Notes: generated by a model not told the origin, from the letters alone. Counted from the first letter of the stretch, positions 26,201-34,532 are shown. The stretch: 64,000 bases of DNA from Metapseudomonas sp043392685 (GCA_043392685.1 JBHZGM010000002.1), one strand, 5' to 3'. Numbers and translations: made by a program.

Positions 26201-27264
26201 GCATGACCGGCGCCCGCGTGCCGGAAGAGGCCTGGGTCGAGGCCGCCGCGCAACTGGAAAACCACCTGAAGATGAACCTGGAGGTGGTGGACGCCCGCGG
26301 CAAGTTCCTCGGTGAAGGCCGTGACCTGGCCGAGATCACCGCGCGCTTCGCCGAAGCCAGCCAGGCCGCCCTGGCCATTCCGCAGGCGCAGCAGGCGCAG
26401 AAACCGGTAGAGGCCAAGGGTTTCGCCCAGGTAGCTGAGAAGACCCAGCAAAAGGTCGCCGGCCTTTCCATGACCGTCTACCCGGCGTTGGTGGAGGAGG
26501 GTGGAAGCGTCAAGGAAAGCCGCTTCCCGACCCAGGCCGAGGCCGACTGGCAACACCGCCGCGCCCTGCAGCGCCTCTTGCTGCAGCAACTGGCGGAAAC
26601 CGCCAAGTTCCTCCGTGGCAAGCTGCCGGGCCTGACCGAACTGGGCCTGCTGTATCGCGACATGGGCCGCGTCGATGCGCTGGTGGAGGACATTCTTCTC
26701 GCCAGCCTGGACAGCTGCATCCTTGACGGCGAAGCCAGCCTGCCCCGCGACGGCGCCGCCCTGGCCTCGCTCGCCGAGAAGAAGCGCGGCGCCTGGGCCG
26801 AGCATGCCGAGCGCCTGGCGCGCCTGACCCTGGAAATCCTCAAGCTCTGGCATGGCCTGCAGAAGCGCTTCAAGGGGCGCATCGACCTGGCCCAGGCGGT
26901 GGCCCTGAACGACATCAAGGCGCAGCTGGGCAATCTGGTGTATCCGGGCTTCGTCCGCGAAACGCCGGCGGAATGGCTGAAGGAACTGCCGCGCTATCTC
27001 AAGGCCATCGAGCAGCGCTTCGACAAGATCGCCGCCCAGCTGCAGCGCGACCGCGTCTGGTCCGGCGAGCTGGCCGGTTACTGGGAGCAGTACCAGGCGC
27101 GCCTGGCCAAGCACACCCAGGAAGGCAAGCGCGACCCGGAGCTGGTGCTCTATCGCTGGATGCTGGAGGAATACCGCGTCTCGCTGTTCGCCCAGCAGCT
27201 GGGCACGAAGATGGCGGTGTCCGACAAGCGCCTGAACAAACAGTGGAGCCAGGTAGAAGCCTGA
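23239..27264 (+). CDS. hrpA: ATP-dependent RNA helicase HrpA
   Basis: This 1341-residue DEAH-box helicase has Walker A GETGSGKTT (near residue 96), DEAH (near 192), SAT, and the later motif QRKGRCGR. It continues with HA2, OB-fold and the long C-terminal DUF3418 of HrpA. HrpA acts on structured mRNA and stalled ribosomes in the cytosol. The ATG at 23239 (MSEQSPSPEQ) is preferred over an upstream TTG. A segment at about residues 617-650 (GDTHAARNDGHRSAQHHP...) is absent from E. coli HrpA as I recall it and coincides with a dispersed repeat, so it looks like an in-frame insertion. TGATG coupling joins it to the next gene. Confidence 0.93.
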   Translation: MSEQSPSPEQLLQRLDQAMGADRHRLRRQLHELRKQPDAAKLAQWAERFQASVARVEARRASVPLMRYDDALPIAAKRDEIKAALAKHQVLVIAGETGSGKTTQLPKICLEIGRGIHGLIGHTQPRRLAARSVATRVAEEIGSPLGELVGYQVRFEDQSNERSLIKLMTDGILLAETQHDRFLERYDTIIVDEAHERSLNIDFLLGYLKTLLPRRPDLKLIITSATIDLERFSKHFGEAPIIEVSGRTYPVETWYRPLAAEVDEDGEALFDDLSVDQGILRALDEIAAHEREVGKRPGDVLVFLPGEREIRDCAEVLRKANLKHTEVLPLYARLTPAEQQKIFQPMPGRKIVLSTNVAETSLTVPGIRYVIDSGTARISRYSYRAKVQRLPVEAVSQASANQRKGRCGRVEPGICVRLYSEEDFLSRPTFTDPEILRTNLAAVILQMLHLRLGDIEAFPFIEPPDGKAIKDGFTLLQELSAVNRDGQLTPIGRQLARLPIDPRLGRMVLEGARQGSLDEVLVIAAALSVQDPRERPIERQQAADQAHAQWKDVDSDFAALINLWRGFEEQRQALGSNALRNWCRKNFLNYLRLREWRDAHRQLVLICRELKLFPERGDTHAARNDGHRSAQHHPVKSGPANVPRDAVAKAEQQQRSIDYAKVHKAILCGLLSQIGQKTEDGDYLGARQRRFWIHPGTAIAKKRPQWVMTAELVETTKLFARMVAKIEPDWLEPLAAHLVKKNHLEPHWEKRRGQVVAYEQVTLYGLIIVGRRAVHYGPVDPEVSRELFIREGLVRGEIHSKAKCLAANRQLLEKLDELEAKARRRDILADEETLFAYYAARLPADIYQTASFEKWYERERANNPNLLIMREEDVLAREASEVTAAQYPDKLCLGELQLPLSYHFEPGHPRDGVTLRVPAPLLPQLPAERLEWLVPGLLEAKCVALVRNLPKAMRKNFVPVPDFVRAALDKIVFGQGSLPESLGRELTRMTGARVPEEAWVEAAAQLENHLKMNLEVVDARGKFLGEGRDLAEITARFAEASQAALAIPQAQQAQKPVEAKGFAQVAEKTQQKVAGLSMTVYPALVEEGGSVKESRFPTQAEADWQHRRALQRLLLQQLAETAKFLRGKLPGLTELGLLYRDMGRVDALVEDILLASLDSCILDGEASLPRDGAALASLAEKKRGAWAEHAERLARLTLEILKLWHGLQKRFKGRIDLAQAVALNDIKAQLGNLVYPGFVRETPAEWLKELPRYLKAIEQRFDKIAAQLQRDRVWSGELAGYWEQYQARLAKHTQEGKRDPELVLYRWMLEEYRVSLFAQQLGTKMAVSDKRLNKQWSQVEA
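25089..25142. repeat. Dispersed repeat inside hrpA (in frame)
   Basis: GCGATACCCAT and ATGGGCATCGC form a 10-of-11 inverted repeat, followed by TCCGCTCAGCACCATCCTGTG. This matches the pattern GATGGGTATCGCTGCGCTC..CCATCCTACG common between Pseudomonas genes and resembles the copy at 23064. The reading frame is kept through it. Confidence 0.6.
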
Positions 27265-27800
27265 TGAGCGAGCCCTTCGAAATCCGTCCCATGAGCCCCG
27301 AGCTCTACCGCAAGCAGACCCGCCGCATCACTCTGATGATCGCGGCGATCTTCATCGCCCTGGCGCTGCTGATGTCCACCTTCTGCGTGCAGCTGTTCGG
27401 CACGCCCGGTGGCGATAATTTCCGCTGGAATCTGATCGGTGTGCTGGCCGGGCTGGCGATTACCGTCGCCCTGGTGCGCCTCCAGCTCTGGCCGCGCCCC
27501 TGGATGGCCCCGGCCGTCTACGGCTGGCAGCTCAAGCGCAGCCTGATGCGCGTGACCAACGTCATGCACAAGGTCAAGGCCGGGGTGGCGACGGGCGATC
27601 CGGCGGCCATGAAGCTGCTGCGCTTCTACCACCTGGGCCTGACCCAGATGCACCAGCTGGACGGCAACAGCGCCGACCTCAGCCACCACGTGCGCGAGAT
27701 CGACCAGCACCGCGAAGCCATGGAAGCCCAGGGGCTGGCGGTGGAGCAGAACCGCCTGGACCCGGCCTGGCTGGACGCGGTGAAGGGATACGGCAAGTAG
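27264..27800 (+). CDS. DUF3087 inner-membrane protein
   Basis: This 178-residue protein has two membrane helices (about residues 22-45 and 58-75) and a cytosolic helical C-terminus (HHVREIDQHREAMEAQGL). It matches DUF3087, common in Pseudomonas and without a known function. Its ATG overlaps the hrpA stop (TGATG), so it is translated from the hrpA transcript. Confidence 0.8.
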   Translation: MSEPFEIRPMSPELYRKQTRRITLMIAAIFIALALLMSTFCVQLFGTPGGDNFRWNLIGVLAGLAITVALVRLQLWPRPWMAPAVYGWQLKRSLMRVTNVMHKVKAGVATGDPAAMKLLRFYHLGLTQMHQLDGNSADLSHHVREIDQHREAMEAQGLAVEQNRLDPAWLDAVKGYGK

Positions 27801-28041
27801 TTCCGCAACCTACGGCAGGACTGGGTTCTGCTGCGCGAATGAGTTCGCCCCCACAGGGAGGGAGTGCACAGGCCTGAACGCCTGCACGGACCAGCCCCCT
27901 CTCCCTCTGGGAGAGGGTTGGGGTGAGGGCAGCTGGATCTGGCAGGAACTCCCAAGGGCAGACCTTCGGCCTTCCTGGCGAATGAATTTGCCTACAGGGT
28001 CGATGCCTGGGCAGGCCGCACGGAAGCGGGGAAGGACGCCT
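27801..28041. repeat. Cluster of dispersed repeats
   Basis: Three elements fill this gap: GCGAATGAGTTCGCCCCCACAGGG (about 27835-27858, split here into GCGAATGAGTTCGC and CCCCACAGGG), a full copy of the CCCTCTCCC/GGGAGAGGG repeat with its TTGGGGTGAGGGC tail (27896-27930), and GCGAATGAATTTGCC (27978-27992). No gene is visible. Confidence 0.75.
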
Positions 28042-28992
28042 CTATCGCGTCCCCAGCCTCAGGCTGTACTCCGCCACCGCCGTTTCATCCGCCGCGACCC
28101 GCTCCGGCAGGAAGTCGCGGAGGAATTCCACCCAGGTGCGGATCTTCGCGTCGAGGAACTGCCGCGACGGGTAGAGGGCATAAATGCCCAGGGGAAAGAG
28201 GCTGTGGTTGGGCAGCACCCGTACCAGGCTGCCGTCCGTCAGGCCGCTGATGGCCGAGTACACCGGCAGCACGCCCACGCCGAGCCCCGCCTTGATGGCT
28301 TCGGTCAGGGCATCGGCGGTGTTCACCTGGAAGGGCGTCTGGTTGATGCTGACCATTTCCTGGCCGTCCGGCCCCTCGAACAGCCATTTGTCCAGGGACA
28401 TCACGTTGTTCACCAGGCGCAGGCAGCGGTGCTTCGACAGCTCGGCGGGCTGGCGGGGCGCGCCGTGCTTCTCGATGTAGCCGGGCGAGGCGCAGAGCAC
28501 GCTGTAGGTGGTGCCGAGCTGCTTGGAAATGAACCCCGAGTCCGGCAGTTCCTGGGCGATCACCACCGAGATGTCGTAACCCTCTTCGAGGATGTCGGTG
28601 GTGCGGTTGGCCAGGGTCAGGTCGAAGCTCACGTCCGGGTACTTCTCGCTGTACGCGGCAATGGCCTTGATCAGGTAGTGCTGGCCGATGCCGGTCATGG
28701 CATGCACCTTGAGATTGCCCACTGGCCGTGCATGGGCCTCGCTGGCCTCGGCCTCGGCTTCTTCGATATAGCCAAGGATCTGCTCGCAGCGCAGCAGGTA
28801 GCGCTGGCCGGCTTCGGTCAGGGCGATGCGGCGGGTGGTGCGGTGCAGCAGACGGGTGCGCAGATGGGTTTCGAGGGTCGCTACCGCGCGGGAGATGTAG
28901 GAGGTGGTGAGGTCCATGCGCTGGGCAGCGGCGGTGAAGCTGCCGGTTTCCGCCACGCAGACGAAGGCGCGCATGTTGAAAAGGATGTCCAT
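28042..28992 (-). CDS. LysR family regulator of the divergent exporter operon
   Basis: This 316-residue protein has the LysR plan: winged helix-turn-helix in residues 1-60 (FTAAAQRMDLTTSYISRAVATLETHL), a linker helix and a periplasmic-binding-like effector domain. It is divergent from the NodT-FUSC-DUF1656-HlyD operon, an arrangement like E. coli aaeR-aaeXAB, where the LysR protein responds to aromatic carboxylic acids. A dyad with ATTAT/ATAAT arms lies between them. The inducer is unknown. Confidence 0.88.
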   Translation of the reverse strand: MDILFNMRAFVCVAETGSFTAAAQRMDLTTSYISRAVATLETHLRTRLLHRTTRRIALTEAGQRYLLRCEQILGYIEEAEAEASEAHARPVGNLKVHAMTGIGQHYLIKAIAAYSEKYPDVSFDLTLANRTTDILEEGYDISVVIAQELPDSGFISKQLGTTYSVLCASPGYIEKHGAPRQPAELSKHRCLRLVNNVMSLDKWLFEGPDGQEMVSINQTPFQVNTADALTEAIKAGLGVGVLPVYSAISGLTDGSLVRVLPNHSLFPLGIYALYPSRQFLDAKIRTWVEFLRDFLPERVAADETAVAEYSLRLGTR

Positions 28993-29047
28993 GTAGGGTC
29001 CTGGCCCAGGATCGGGGTGCGAATTCTGTCACGAAGCATGCCGGTGG

Positions 29048-29071
29048 ATTATGGCTGATTCAGTCAATAAT
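29048..29071. promoter_or_regulatory. Dyad between LysR gene and exporter operon
   Basis: ATTAT (29048-29052) and ATAAT (29067-29071) are inverted arms with 14 bases between, a size fitting a LysR T-N11-A site. A -10-like TAGAAT lies at 29114-29119 toward the exporter operon. Confidence 0.45.
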
Positions 29072-29172
29072 CCTTTATCTATCCGTCGCCTTATTCTTCG
29101 CCCTGCCCATCTCTAGAATCATTGCCGTTCCAGGCATCAGCCCTGGTTATCCAGCAATCAGGATATGCCGCA

Positions 29173-30681
29173 GTGCACCGCAATCCTTGGCCTGGCGTCG
29201 CCCGTGCCAGTCTGTTCGCCGTCGTTTCGCTCCTTTCCGCATGTATCGATAGTCAGGGTCTGGCCCCCCAGGCCGAGCGCCTGGACGCCAGTCGCCTGGA
29301 CCCCGGTTCGGCCATTCGCCGCGCCGAGCGCGATGCCGCCTGGCCCAGCGCCCAGTGGTGGCGCGCCTATGGCGACCCGCAGCTGGATGCCTGGATGGAA
29401 CAGGCGCTGGCCGGCAGTCCCAGCCTGGCCATGGCCGCCGCCCGTGTACGCCGGGCCCGCGCCCTGGCCGGGGTGGTGGAGTCGGCCGAGCAGCCCCAGG
29501 TCAACCTCGATGCCAACCTGCAGCGCAAGCGCTGGCCCGACGATTACTTCTACGGCCCCGGCGAACTTGGCCGCACCACCAGCTGGAACAACACCAGCCT
29601 GCTGGGCTTTTCCTACGACCTCGATCTCTGGGGACGTGAGCGCAGCCGCAGCCACCAGGCCCTGGACCAGGCCCGCGTAGCCGTGGCCGAGGCGCGCCTG
29701 GCGGCCCTGGAGCTGCAGGGCAACCTGGTGCGCAGCTATATCCGGCTGGCGCTGTTGCACGCGGAGATGGATGTCGCCCGGGCCAATCTTTCCCAGCAGG
29801 AACAGGTCCTTCACCTGGCCGAGCGTCGTTTGCGCGACGGCATCGGTACGCGGCTGGAGGTCAGCCGCGCCGAAGCGCCCCTGCCGGAAAGCCATCGGCA
29901 GATCGACGCTCTGGACGAGTCCATCGCCCTGACCCGTAACCAGCTCGCCGCCTTGGCCGGCAAGGGACCGGGGGAGGGTGAACGCCTGCAGCGACCCGCG
30001 CTCGATCTGCAGAACCTGCCTGGTCTGCCAGCGCAATTGCCGCTGGAGCTGCTCGGGCGTCGGCCGGACCTGGTGGCCAGGCGCTGGCAGGTGGCGGCGC
30101 AGGCGCGTGGTATCGAAGTCGCCAAAGCGGGCTTCTATCCCAACGTCAACCTGTTGGGCGGCGTCGGCTCCAACGCTACCCAGGGCGGCGTGCTGGATTT
30201 CCTGCGCTACGACAAGCTGACCTACAACCTCGGCCCGGCCATCAGCCTGCCGATTTTCGATGGTGGCTTGCGCCGGGGCGAGCTCGGCGCTGCCGCTGCC
30301 GAATACGACCTGGCAGTGGAGCAGTACAACCAGACACTGGTCGCGGCACTGCAACAGGTGGCCGATGCCCTGGTGCGCATCAAATCATTGCATCAGCAGC
30401 AGGAGTTGGCCGCCGAAGCGGTGGCCGCCGCGCAGAAGACCTGTGACCTCGCCTTGCTGGCCCAGCAACGCGGCCTGACCGGCTTCGACGCGGTGCTGGA
30501 AACCCAGCCCGTACTGTTCCAGCGCCAGCTCCAGCAACAGCAGGTTCGTGCGGCACTGCTCGGCGCCCAGGCGGACCTCTTGCTGGCCCTCGGTGGTGGC
30601 GTGTTGCCCGAGCCGGGCGGCCCTTCCGATGCCGGCCTGGCACCGCAGGAACCGCGCCTGCGCTTTCTCCCGAAGTCCTGA
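29173..30681 (+). CDS. NodT family outer-membrane factor lipoprotein, system 2
   Basis: This roughly 502-residue TolC-like channel has a lipoprotein signal ending LLSAC and two outer-membrane efflux repeats with long helices. The repeat hallmarks are SYDLDLWGRERS (near residue 140), RRPDLVARRWQVAAQARGIEVAKAGFYPN split across two conserved blocks near 300-330, and LPIFDGG near 365. GTG at 29173, with AGGAT about 10 bases upstream, is chosen. It gives the tripartite exporter its outer-membrane exit duct. It is the first gene of the operon, 9 bases before FUSC. Confidence 0.88.
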   Translation: MHRNPWPGVARASLFAVVSLLSACIDSQGLAPQAERLDASRLDPGSAIRRAERDAAWPSAQWWRAYGDPQLDAWMEQALAGSPSLAMAAARVRRARALAGVVESAEQPQVNLDANLQRKRWPDDYFYGPGELGRTTSWNNTSLLGFSYDLDLWGRERSRSHQALDQARVAVAEARLAALELQGNLVRSYIRLALLHAEMDVARANLSQQEQVLHLAERRLRDGIGTRLEVSRAEAPLPESHRQIDALDESIALTRNQLAALAGKGPGEGERLQRPALDLQNLPGLPAQLPLELLGRRPDLVARRWQVAAQARGIEVAKAGFYPNVNLLGGVGSNATQGGVLDFLRYDKLTYNLGPAISLPIFDGGLRRGELGAAAAEYDLAVEQYNQTLVAALQQVADALVRIKSLHQQQELAAEAVAAAQKTCDLALLAQQRGLTGFDAVLETQPVLFQRQLQQQQVRAALLGAQADLLLALGGGVLPEPGGPSDAGLAPQEPRLRFLPKS

Positions 30682-30690
30682 GATCCCTTC

Positions 30691-32925
30691 ATGGTTCAAA
30701 CCCTCAACCGCGCACTGGCTGACTGGGCGCGCAGTGATGGCCTGACCTGGGCCTTCATCTTCAAGGCCCTGCTCACCGCCTTCCTCGCACTCTGGCTGGC
30801 CTATCGCCTGGAACTGCCACAGCCGGGCACCGTGCTGGTGACCGTGTTCATCGTCATGCAGCCGCAGAGCGGGCAGGTCCTGGCCAAGAGCTTCTACCGC
30901 ATCATCGGCACCCTGCTGGGGCTGACGGTAATGGTGGTGCTGATCGCCCTGTTCAACCAGGAACGGGTGCTGTTCATGCTTTGCCTGGCGATCTGGATCG
31001 GCCTGTGTACCGCCGGCGCCGCGCGCTATCGCGACTTCCGCGGCTATGCCTGCGTGCTGGCCGGCTACACGGCGGTGATGATCGGCCTGCCGGCCACGAC
31101 TCACCCCGATGATGCCTTCATGCTCGCGCTCTGGCGGGTGCTGGAAATCAGCCTGGGCATTCTCTGCACCGGCCTGGTCAATGGCCTGATCCTGCCGCAG
31201 ACCACCAGTGCCGACCTGCGCAACACCCTGCACGGACGCTTCCGCGACTTCGCCGCCTTTGCCTGCGAAGGGCTGGCTGGCGGCCTGGATACCGCGCGCT
31301 TCGACGCCAGCACTGCGCGCTTCGCCGCCGCCGCGGTGAGTCTGGAGAACATGCGCAGCGCCACCGCCTTCGAAGATCCGCACATGCGCATGCGCAGCGG
31401 GCGTCTGGCGCGGCTGAACAACGAGTTCATGGTGCTCTCCACCCGTTTCCACGCCCTGCACCAGTTGCTGCAGCGACTGGTGGTAGGAGCGAGCTCTGCT
31501 GGCGAAAGCTCGGAGTCGGCGGCGTTCGCCAGCAGAGCTGGCTCCTACGATAGTCCGGAGGAGGGCGGCGCGGTTCTGCAGGCCCTGCAGCCGTGCCTGG
31601 CCGAGGTGTCCGGCCTGCTCGCGCCCCTGCGTGACCGCCTCAGCAGCGAAGCCGATGCCGCGCAGCTGGTCATCCGCCTGGAGGCCTGCAAGCAGGAGCT
31701 GATGCAGCTGATCCGCAGCGGTCGGGCACAGCTCGCCATGCAACACCCCAGCGAAGCCCAGAGCCTGGACTACGACACTGCCGCCGAACTGCTCTATCGC
31801 TTCGCCGACGACCTGCACAACTACGCCCAGACCCACGCATCCCTGCTGGACGACCACCACGCCCGCGAGCAGTGGAAGGAGAACTTCCGCCCCCGCGCCA
31901 ATGCCGTGGCCGCCGCCGTGGCGGGGGTGCGCAGCAGCCTGCTGATCCTGCTGCTCAGTGTGTTCTGGATGGCCACCGCCTGGCCCAGTGGCGGGACCTT
32001 CGCCATGACCATCGGCATGGTTTCGGCCCTGGCGTCGTCCTCGTCCAATCCCCGGCGCCTGTCATTGCAGATCACCCTGGGCGCTTCCGCCGGTGCCTGC
32101 CTCGGCATCTTCATGACCTTCCGCGTGTTGCCCGTAATCGACGGCTTCGCGCTGCTCTGCTGTGCACTGGCGCCTGTGGTAGCCCTGGGCGCCTGGATGC
32201 TCGCGCGGCCGCAATTGGCCGGTGCCGGCCTGGGAATGCTGGTGTGGTTCGCCATGACCTCCATGCCGGCCAACCAGACCCTGTTCGATCCCCATCGGGT
32301 GCTCAACGAGTACCTCGCCTCGGTGCTGTCCATGGCGCTGGCCACCGCGGCGGCTGCGGTGCTGCTGCCGCCCAACCGGCCCTGGCTCTGGCGCCGCCTG
32401 GAACATGACCTGCGCATGTGCGTGGTACGCACGGTGAGCGGCCGGATGAAGGGGCTGGTCTCCGGCTTCGAAAGCGGTACCCGCGACCTGCTGAACCAGG
32501 CCTACCTGTATTCCGTCGGCCGTCCGGATGTGCAGCGCCAGCTGTTGCGCTGGATGTTCCTGGTGCAGGAAGTGGGGCATGCGGTGATCGAGCTGCGCCT
32601 GGAGCAGGCGCGCCTGCCGGCGCTGTCCTGCTACGCCGAGTCCATGCCCTGGCGCAATGCCATCCGCGCCATGGGGCGTGCGCTGGTGCGGCTGTTCATC
32701 CAGCCTTCGGAAGCCAACCGCCAGCGCGCCCTGGCCGCCGTGGAACAGGCCATCGACAGCGTTCGCACTACCGCCGAGCCCTGCGCACCGCAGTTCGAGA
32801 CATCCCCGCTGCGCAGGCTGCAGAGCTACCTGCACTTCATCCGCACATCCCTGCTGGACCCGCAGATCCCGCTGGCCGGCGACGCCGTGCCGGTACGCCT
32901 GCAAGGAGCCGCCCATGCCGCGTGA
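30691..32925 (+). CDS. FUSC family inner-membrane exporter (AaeB-like), system 2
   Basis: This 744-residue protein has the same layout as the system 1 FUSC protein: N-terminal membrane block (about 20-165), cytosolic domain, second membrane block (about 405-570) and cytosolic tail. It probably exports aromatic acids or related compounds. It is about 60 residues longer than the paralogue at 13473. Twenty-two of the extra residues (about 265-286) are encoded by a REP-like palindrome (31483-31548) that has kept the frame. The element falls in the cytosolic loop, where an insertion may be tolerated. Confidence 0.88.
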   Translation: MVQTLNRALADWARSDGLTWAFIFKALLTAFLALWLAYRLELPQPGTVLVTVFIVMQPQSGQVLAKSFYRIIGTLLGLTVMVVLIALFNQERVLFMLCLAIWIGLCTAGAARYRDFRGYACVLAGYTAVMIGLPATTHPDDAFMLALWRVLEISLGILCTGLVNGLILPQTTSADLRNTLHGRFRDFAAFACEGLAGGLDTARFDASTARFAAAAVSLENMRSATAFEDPHMRMRSGRLARLNNEFMVLSTRFHALHQLLQRLVVGASSAGESSESAAFASRAGSYDSPEEGGAVLQALQPCLAEVSGLLAPLRDRLSSEADAAQLVIRLEACKQELMQLIRSGRAQLAMQHPSEAQSLDYDTAAELLYRFADDLHNYAQTHASLLDDHHAREQWKENFRPRANAVAAAVAGVRSSLLILLLSVFWMATAWPSGGTFAMTIGMVSALASSSSNPRRLSLQITLGASAGACLGIFMTFRVLPVIDGFALLCCALAPVVALGAWMLARPQLAGAGLGMLVWFAMTSMPANQTLFDPHRVLNEYLASVLSMALATAAAAVLLPPNRPWLWRRLEHDLRMCVVRTVSGRMKGLVSGFESGTRDLLNQAYLYSVGRPDVQRQLLRWMFLVQEVGHAVIELRLEQARLPALSCYAESMPWRNAIRAMGRALVRLFIQPSEANRQRALAAVEQAIDSVRTTAEPCAPQFETSPLRRLQSYLHFIRTSLLDPQIPLAGDAVPVRLQGAAHAA
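31483..31548. repeat. REP-like inverted repeat inside the FUSC coding sequence
   Basis: Arms 31483-31506 and 31525-31548 are 24 bases each and match at 23 of 24 positions; both ends are GTAGGAGC / GCTCCTAC. The element is 66 bases (22 codons) and starts exactly on a codon boundary. Intergenic relatives lie at 35253-35321 and 38654-38706. Confidence 0.85.
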
Positions 32926-33115
32926 AATCGTCCTGCACGGTGTCTATATGCCGAGCCTGACCCTGCTGTTCCTGATGGCTTTCCTGCTTGGCTGGGGGCT
33001 GGACCGCCTGTTCGCCTGGTGCGGCCTGTACCGCCACGCCTGGCACCCGGCGCTGCTGCGCGTCGGCCTGTTCACCTGCCTGTACTGCGCCCTGGCGCTG
33101 ACCATCTACCGTTGA
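32915..33115 (+). CDS. DUF1656 small membrane protein (AaeX-like), system 2
   Basis: This 66-residue protein has two predicted membrane helices and the pattern LYRHAWHPALLRVGLF, matching DUF1656 as in system 1. It overlaps the FUSC gene by 11 bases, with ribosome binding site AAGGAG upstream of its ATG. Confidence 0.85.
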   Translation: MPREIVLHGVYMPSLTLLFLMAFLLGWGLDRLFAWCGLYRHAWHPALLRVGLFTCLYCALALTIYR

Positions 33116-33122
33116 GGCCCCC

Positions 33123-34034
33123 ATGTCCCTGAAACGCATCATCAGTGTTGGCGCGACCCTGCTCATCCTCACCCTGGCGGTCGTGCTGGTGCGCAGTCTC
33201 TGGCTGCATTACATGGAGTCCCCCTGGACCCGCGACGGTCGCGTGCGCGCCGACGTGATCAACATCGCCCCGGACGTGGCCGGGCTGGTGGCCGATGTGA
33301 TGGTGCGGGACAACCAGAAGGTGGAAGCCGGGGACCTGCTGCTGCGCATCGACCCCGAGCACTACCGGGTGGCGGTGAAACAGGCCGAAGCCCTGGTGGC
33401 GGCGCGCAAGGCCGCACTGGACATGCGCAAGGTGAATGCCGATCGGCGTGCCGACATGGACGACCTGGTGGTCTCCCGCGAGAGCCGCGAGGATGCCGGT
33501 CACCTGGCCGATTCCGCCCTGGCTGAATACCAGGAGGCGGTCGCCGCCCTGGATGCCGCGAAACTCAACCTGTCCCGCACCGAAGTCCGCGCGCCGGTGT
33601 CCGGCCACATCACCAACCTCAACGTCTACAAGGGCGACTTCGCCGAACGCGGCGAGGCGAGCATGGCGCTGGTGGATGACCGCTCCTTCTACGTCAACGG
33701 CTACTTCGAGGAAACGCGCCTGCCACGCATCGGTGTGGGCGACCGTGCCGAGCTGCGCCTGATGAGCGGCCAGCGCCTCACCGGCCATGTGGACAGCATC
33801 GCTCGCGGCATCTACGACCGCGACAACCCGGAAAGCCGCGAGCTGATCGCTGACGTGAACCCCACCTTCAACTGGGTGCGTCTGGCCCAGCGAGTACCTG
33901 TGCGCATCCATCTGGACGAGGTACCGGAAGGCGTGCTGCTGGCCGCCGGCATGACCTGCACCGTGGTGATCGGCGAAGCGGGCCGGGAACCGGATACTTC
34001 GGGCCTGCTCAACCGATTGTTGTTCGCCCAGTAA
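33123..34034 (+). CDS. HlyD/AaeA-type membrane fusion protein, system 2
   Basis: This 303-residue adaptor has an N-terminal membrane helix, the opening ESPWTRDGRVRADVI, the lipoyl half-motif VEAGDLLLRIDPEHY, a coiled-coil hairpin (about 80-150) and the family ending NPTFNWVRLAQRVPVRIHLD. It links the FUSC pump to the NodT channel encoded at the head of the operon. It is paralogous to the adaptor at 15732. Confidence 0.9.
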   Translation: MSLKRIISVGATLLILTLAVVLVRSLWLHYMESPWTRDGRVRADVINIAPDVAGLVADVMVRDNQKVEAGDLLLRIDPEHYRVAVKQAEALVAARKAALDMRKVNADRRADMDDLVVSRESREDAGHLADSALAEYQEAVAALDAAKLNLSRTEVRAPVSGHITNLNVYKGDFAERGEASMALVDDRSFYVNGYFEETRLPRIGVGDRAELRLMSGQRLTGHVDSIARGIYDRDNPESRELIADVNPTFNWVRLAQRVPVRIHLDEVPEGVLLAAGMTCTVVIGEAGREPDTSGLLNRLLFAQ

Positions 34035-34150
34035 ATAGTCCTTGTTGTATCTGGCGCTGTTTGCAGAGTTACTCCCGCAATAAAATAGTCCCGCCTCCCA
34101 CGACGAGGCGCTTGCTACCGTAAACAGCATCGAAAGGTGTTGCGCTGTAC

Positions 34151-34181
34151 CTTCGACCAGTTCGTGGAGAGCTGGTCGAAG
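34151..34181 (+). promoter_or_regulatory. Hairpin in the leader of the DUF2790 gene
   Basis: A perfect 10-bp stem CTTCGACCAG / CTGGTCGAAG (34151-34160 / 34172-34181) with an 11-base loop lies 32 bases before the ATG. No T-run follows. It could be an operator, an mRNA stabiliser or a weak terminator of the exporter operon. Confidence 0.45.
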
Positions 34182-34213
34182 TTCTAACTTCCAAGCACTC
34201 GGAAAACTATCCA

Positions 34214-34477
34214 ATGAAAGCTCTCGCCTTGCTGGCACTTGTCGGCATGTCTGCCTTCGCCTTTGCCGAAGAATCGGTGGAAGCGGCTGATGCCGAGGAA
34301 CCTGTTGTCGAGCGGTACCACTATGGAATGAAACTTGATATCGCCAGGGTCATTTCCCGCAGTGAAATTCCCAATGTCTGTGGCGTAGTTCCGGCCTATA
34401 TGACTTACGTAGATCACCAGGGCAAAGTTCATCGCCTGGAATATGTTGTTTTCGGCCAGGGTTGCAGTAACGGCTGA
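34214..34477 (+). CDS. DUF2790 periplasmic protein
   Basis: This 87-residue protein has a signal peptide (MKALALLALVGMSAFAFA) and a compact domain (YHYGMKLDIARVISRSEIP.VCGVVPAYMTYVDHQGK...YVVFGQGC) that matches DUF2790, a family found mostly in Pseudomonas with paralogues often near metal-stress genes. Two cysteines could form a disulfide. Function unknown. Monocistronic, followed by a terminator. Confidence 0.85.
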   Translation: MKALALLALVGMSAFAFAEESVEAADAEEPVVERYHYGMKLDIARVISRSEIPNVCGVVPAYMTYVDHQGKVHRLEYVVFGQGCSNG

Positions 34478-34498
34478 TATATATGTGAAGTTGTTTTA

Positions 34499-34532
34499 AA
34501 CGCCCGGCCTGAAGAGTCGGGCGTTGTCGTTT
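34499..34532 (+). terminator. Intrinsic terminator of the DUF2790 gene
   Basis: Stem AACGCCCG / CGGGCGTT (34499-34506 / 34518-34525) with an 11-base loop, followed by GTCGTTTC. Confidence 0.7.

Noticed and set aside
23227..27114. Open frame of about 1300 codons antisense to hrpA
   Set aside because: The same effect of high GC at third codon positions; hrpA itself shows all helicase motifs.
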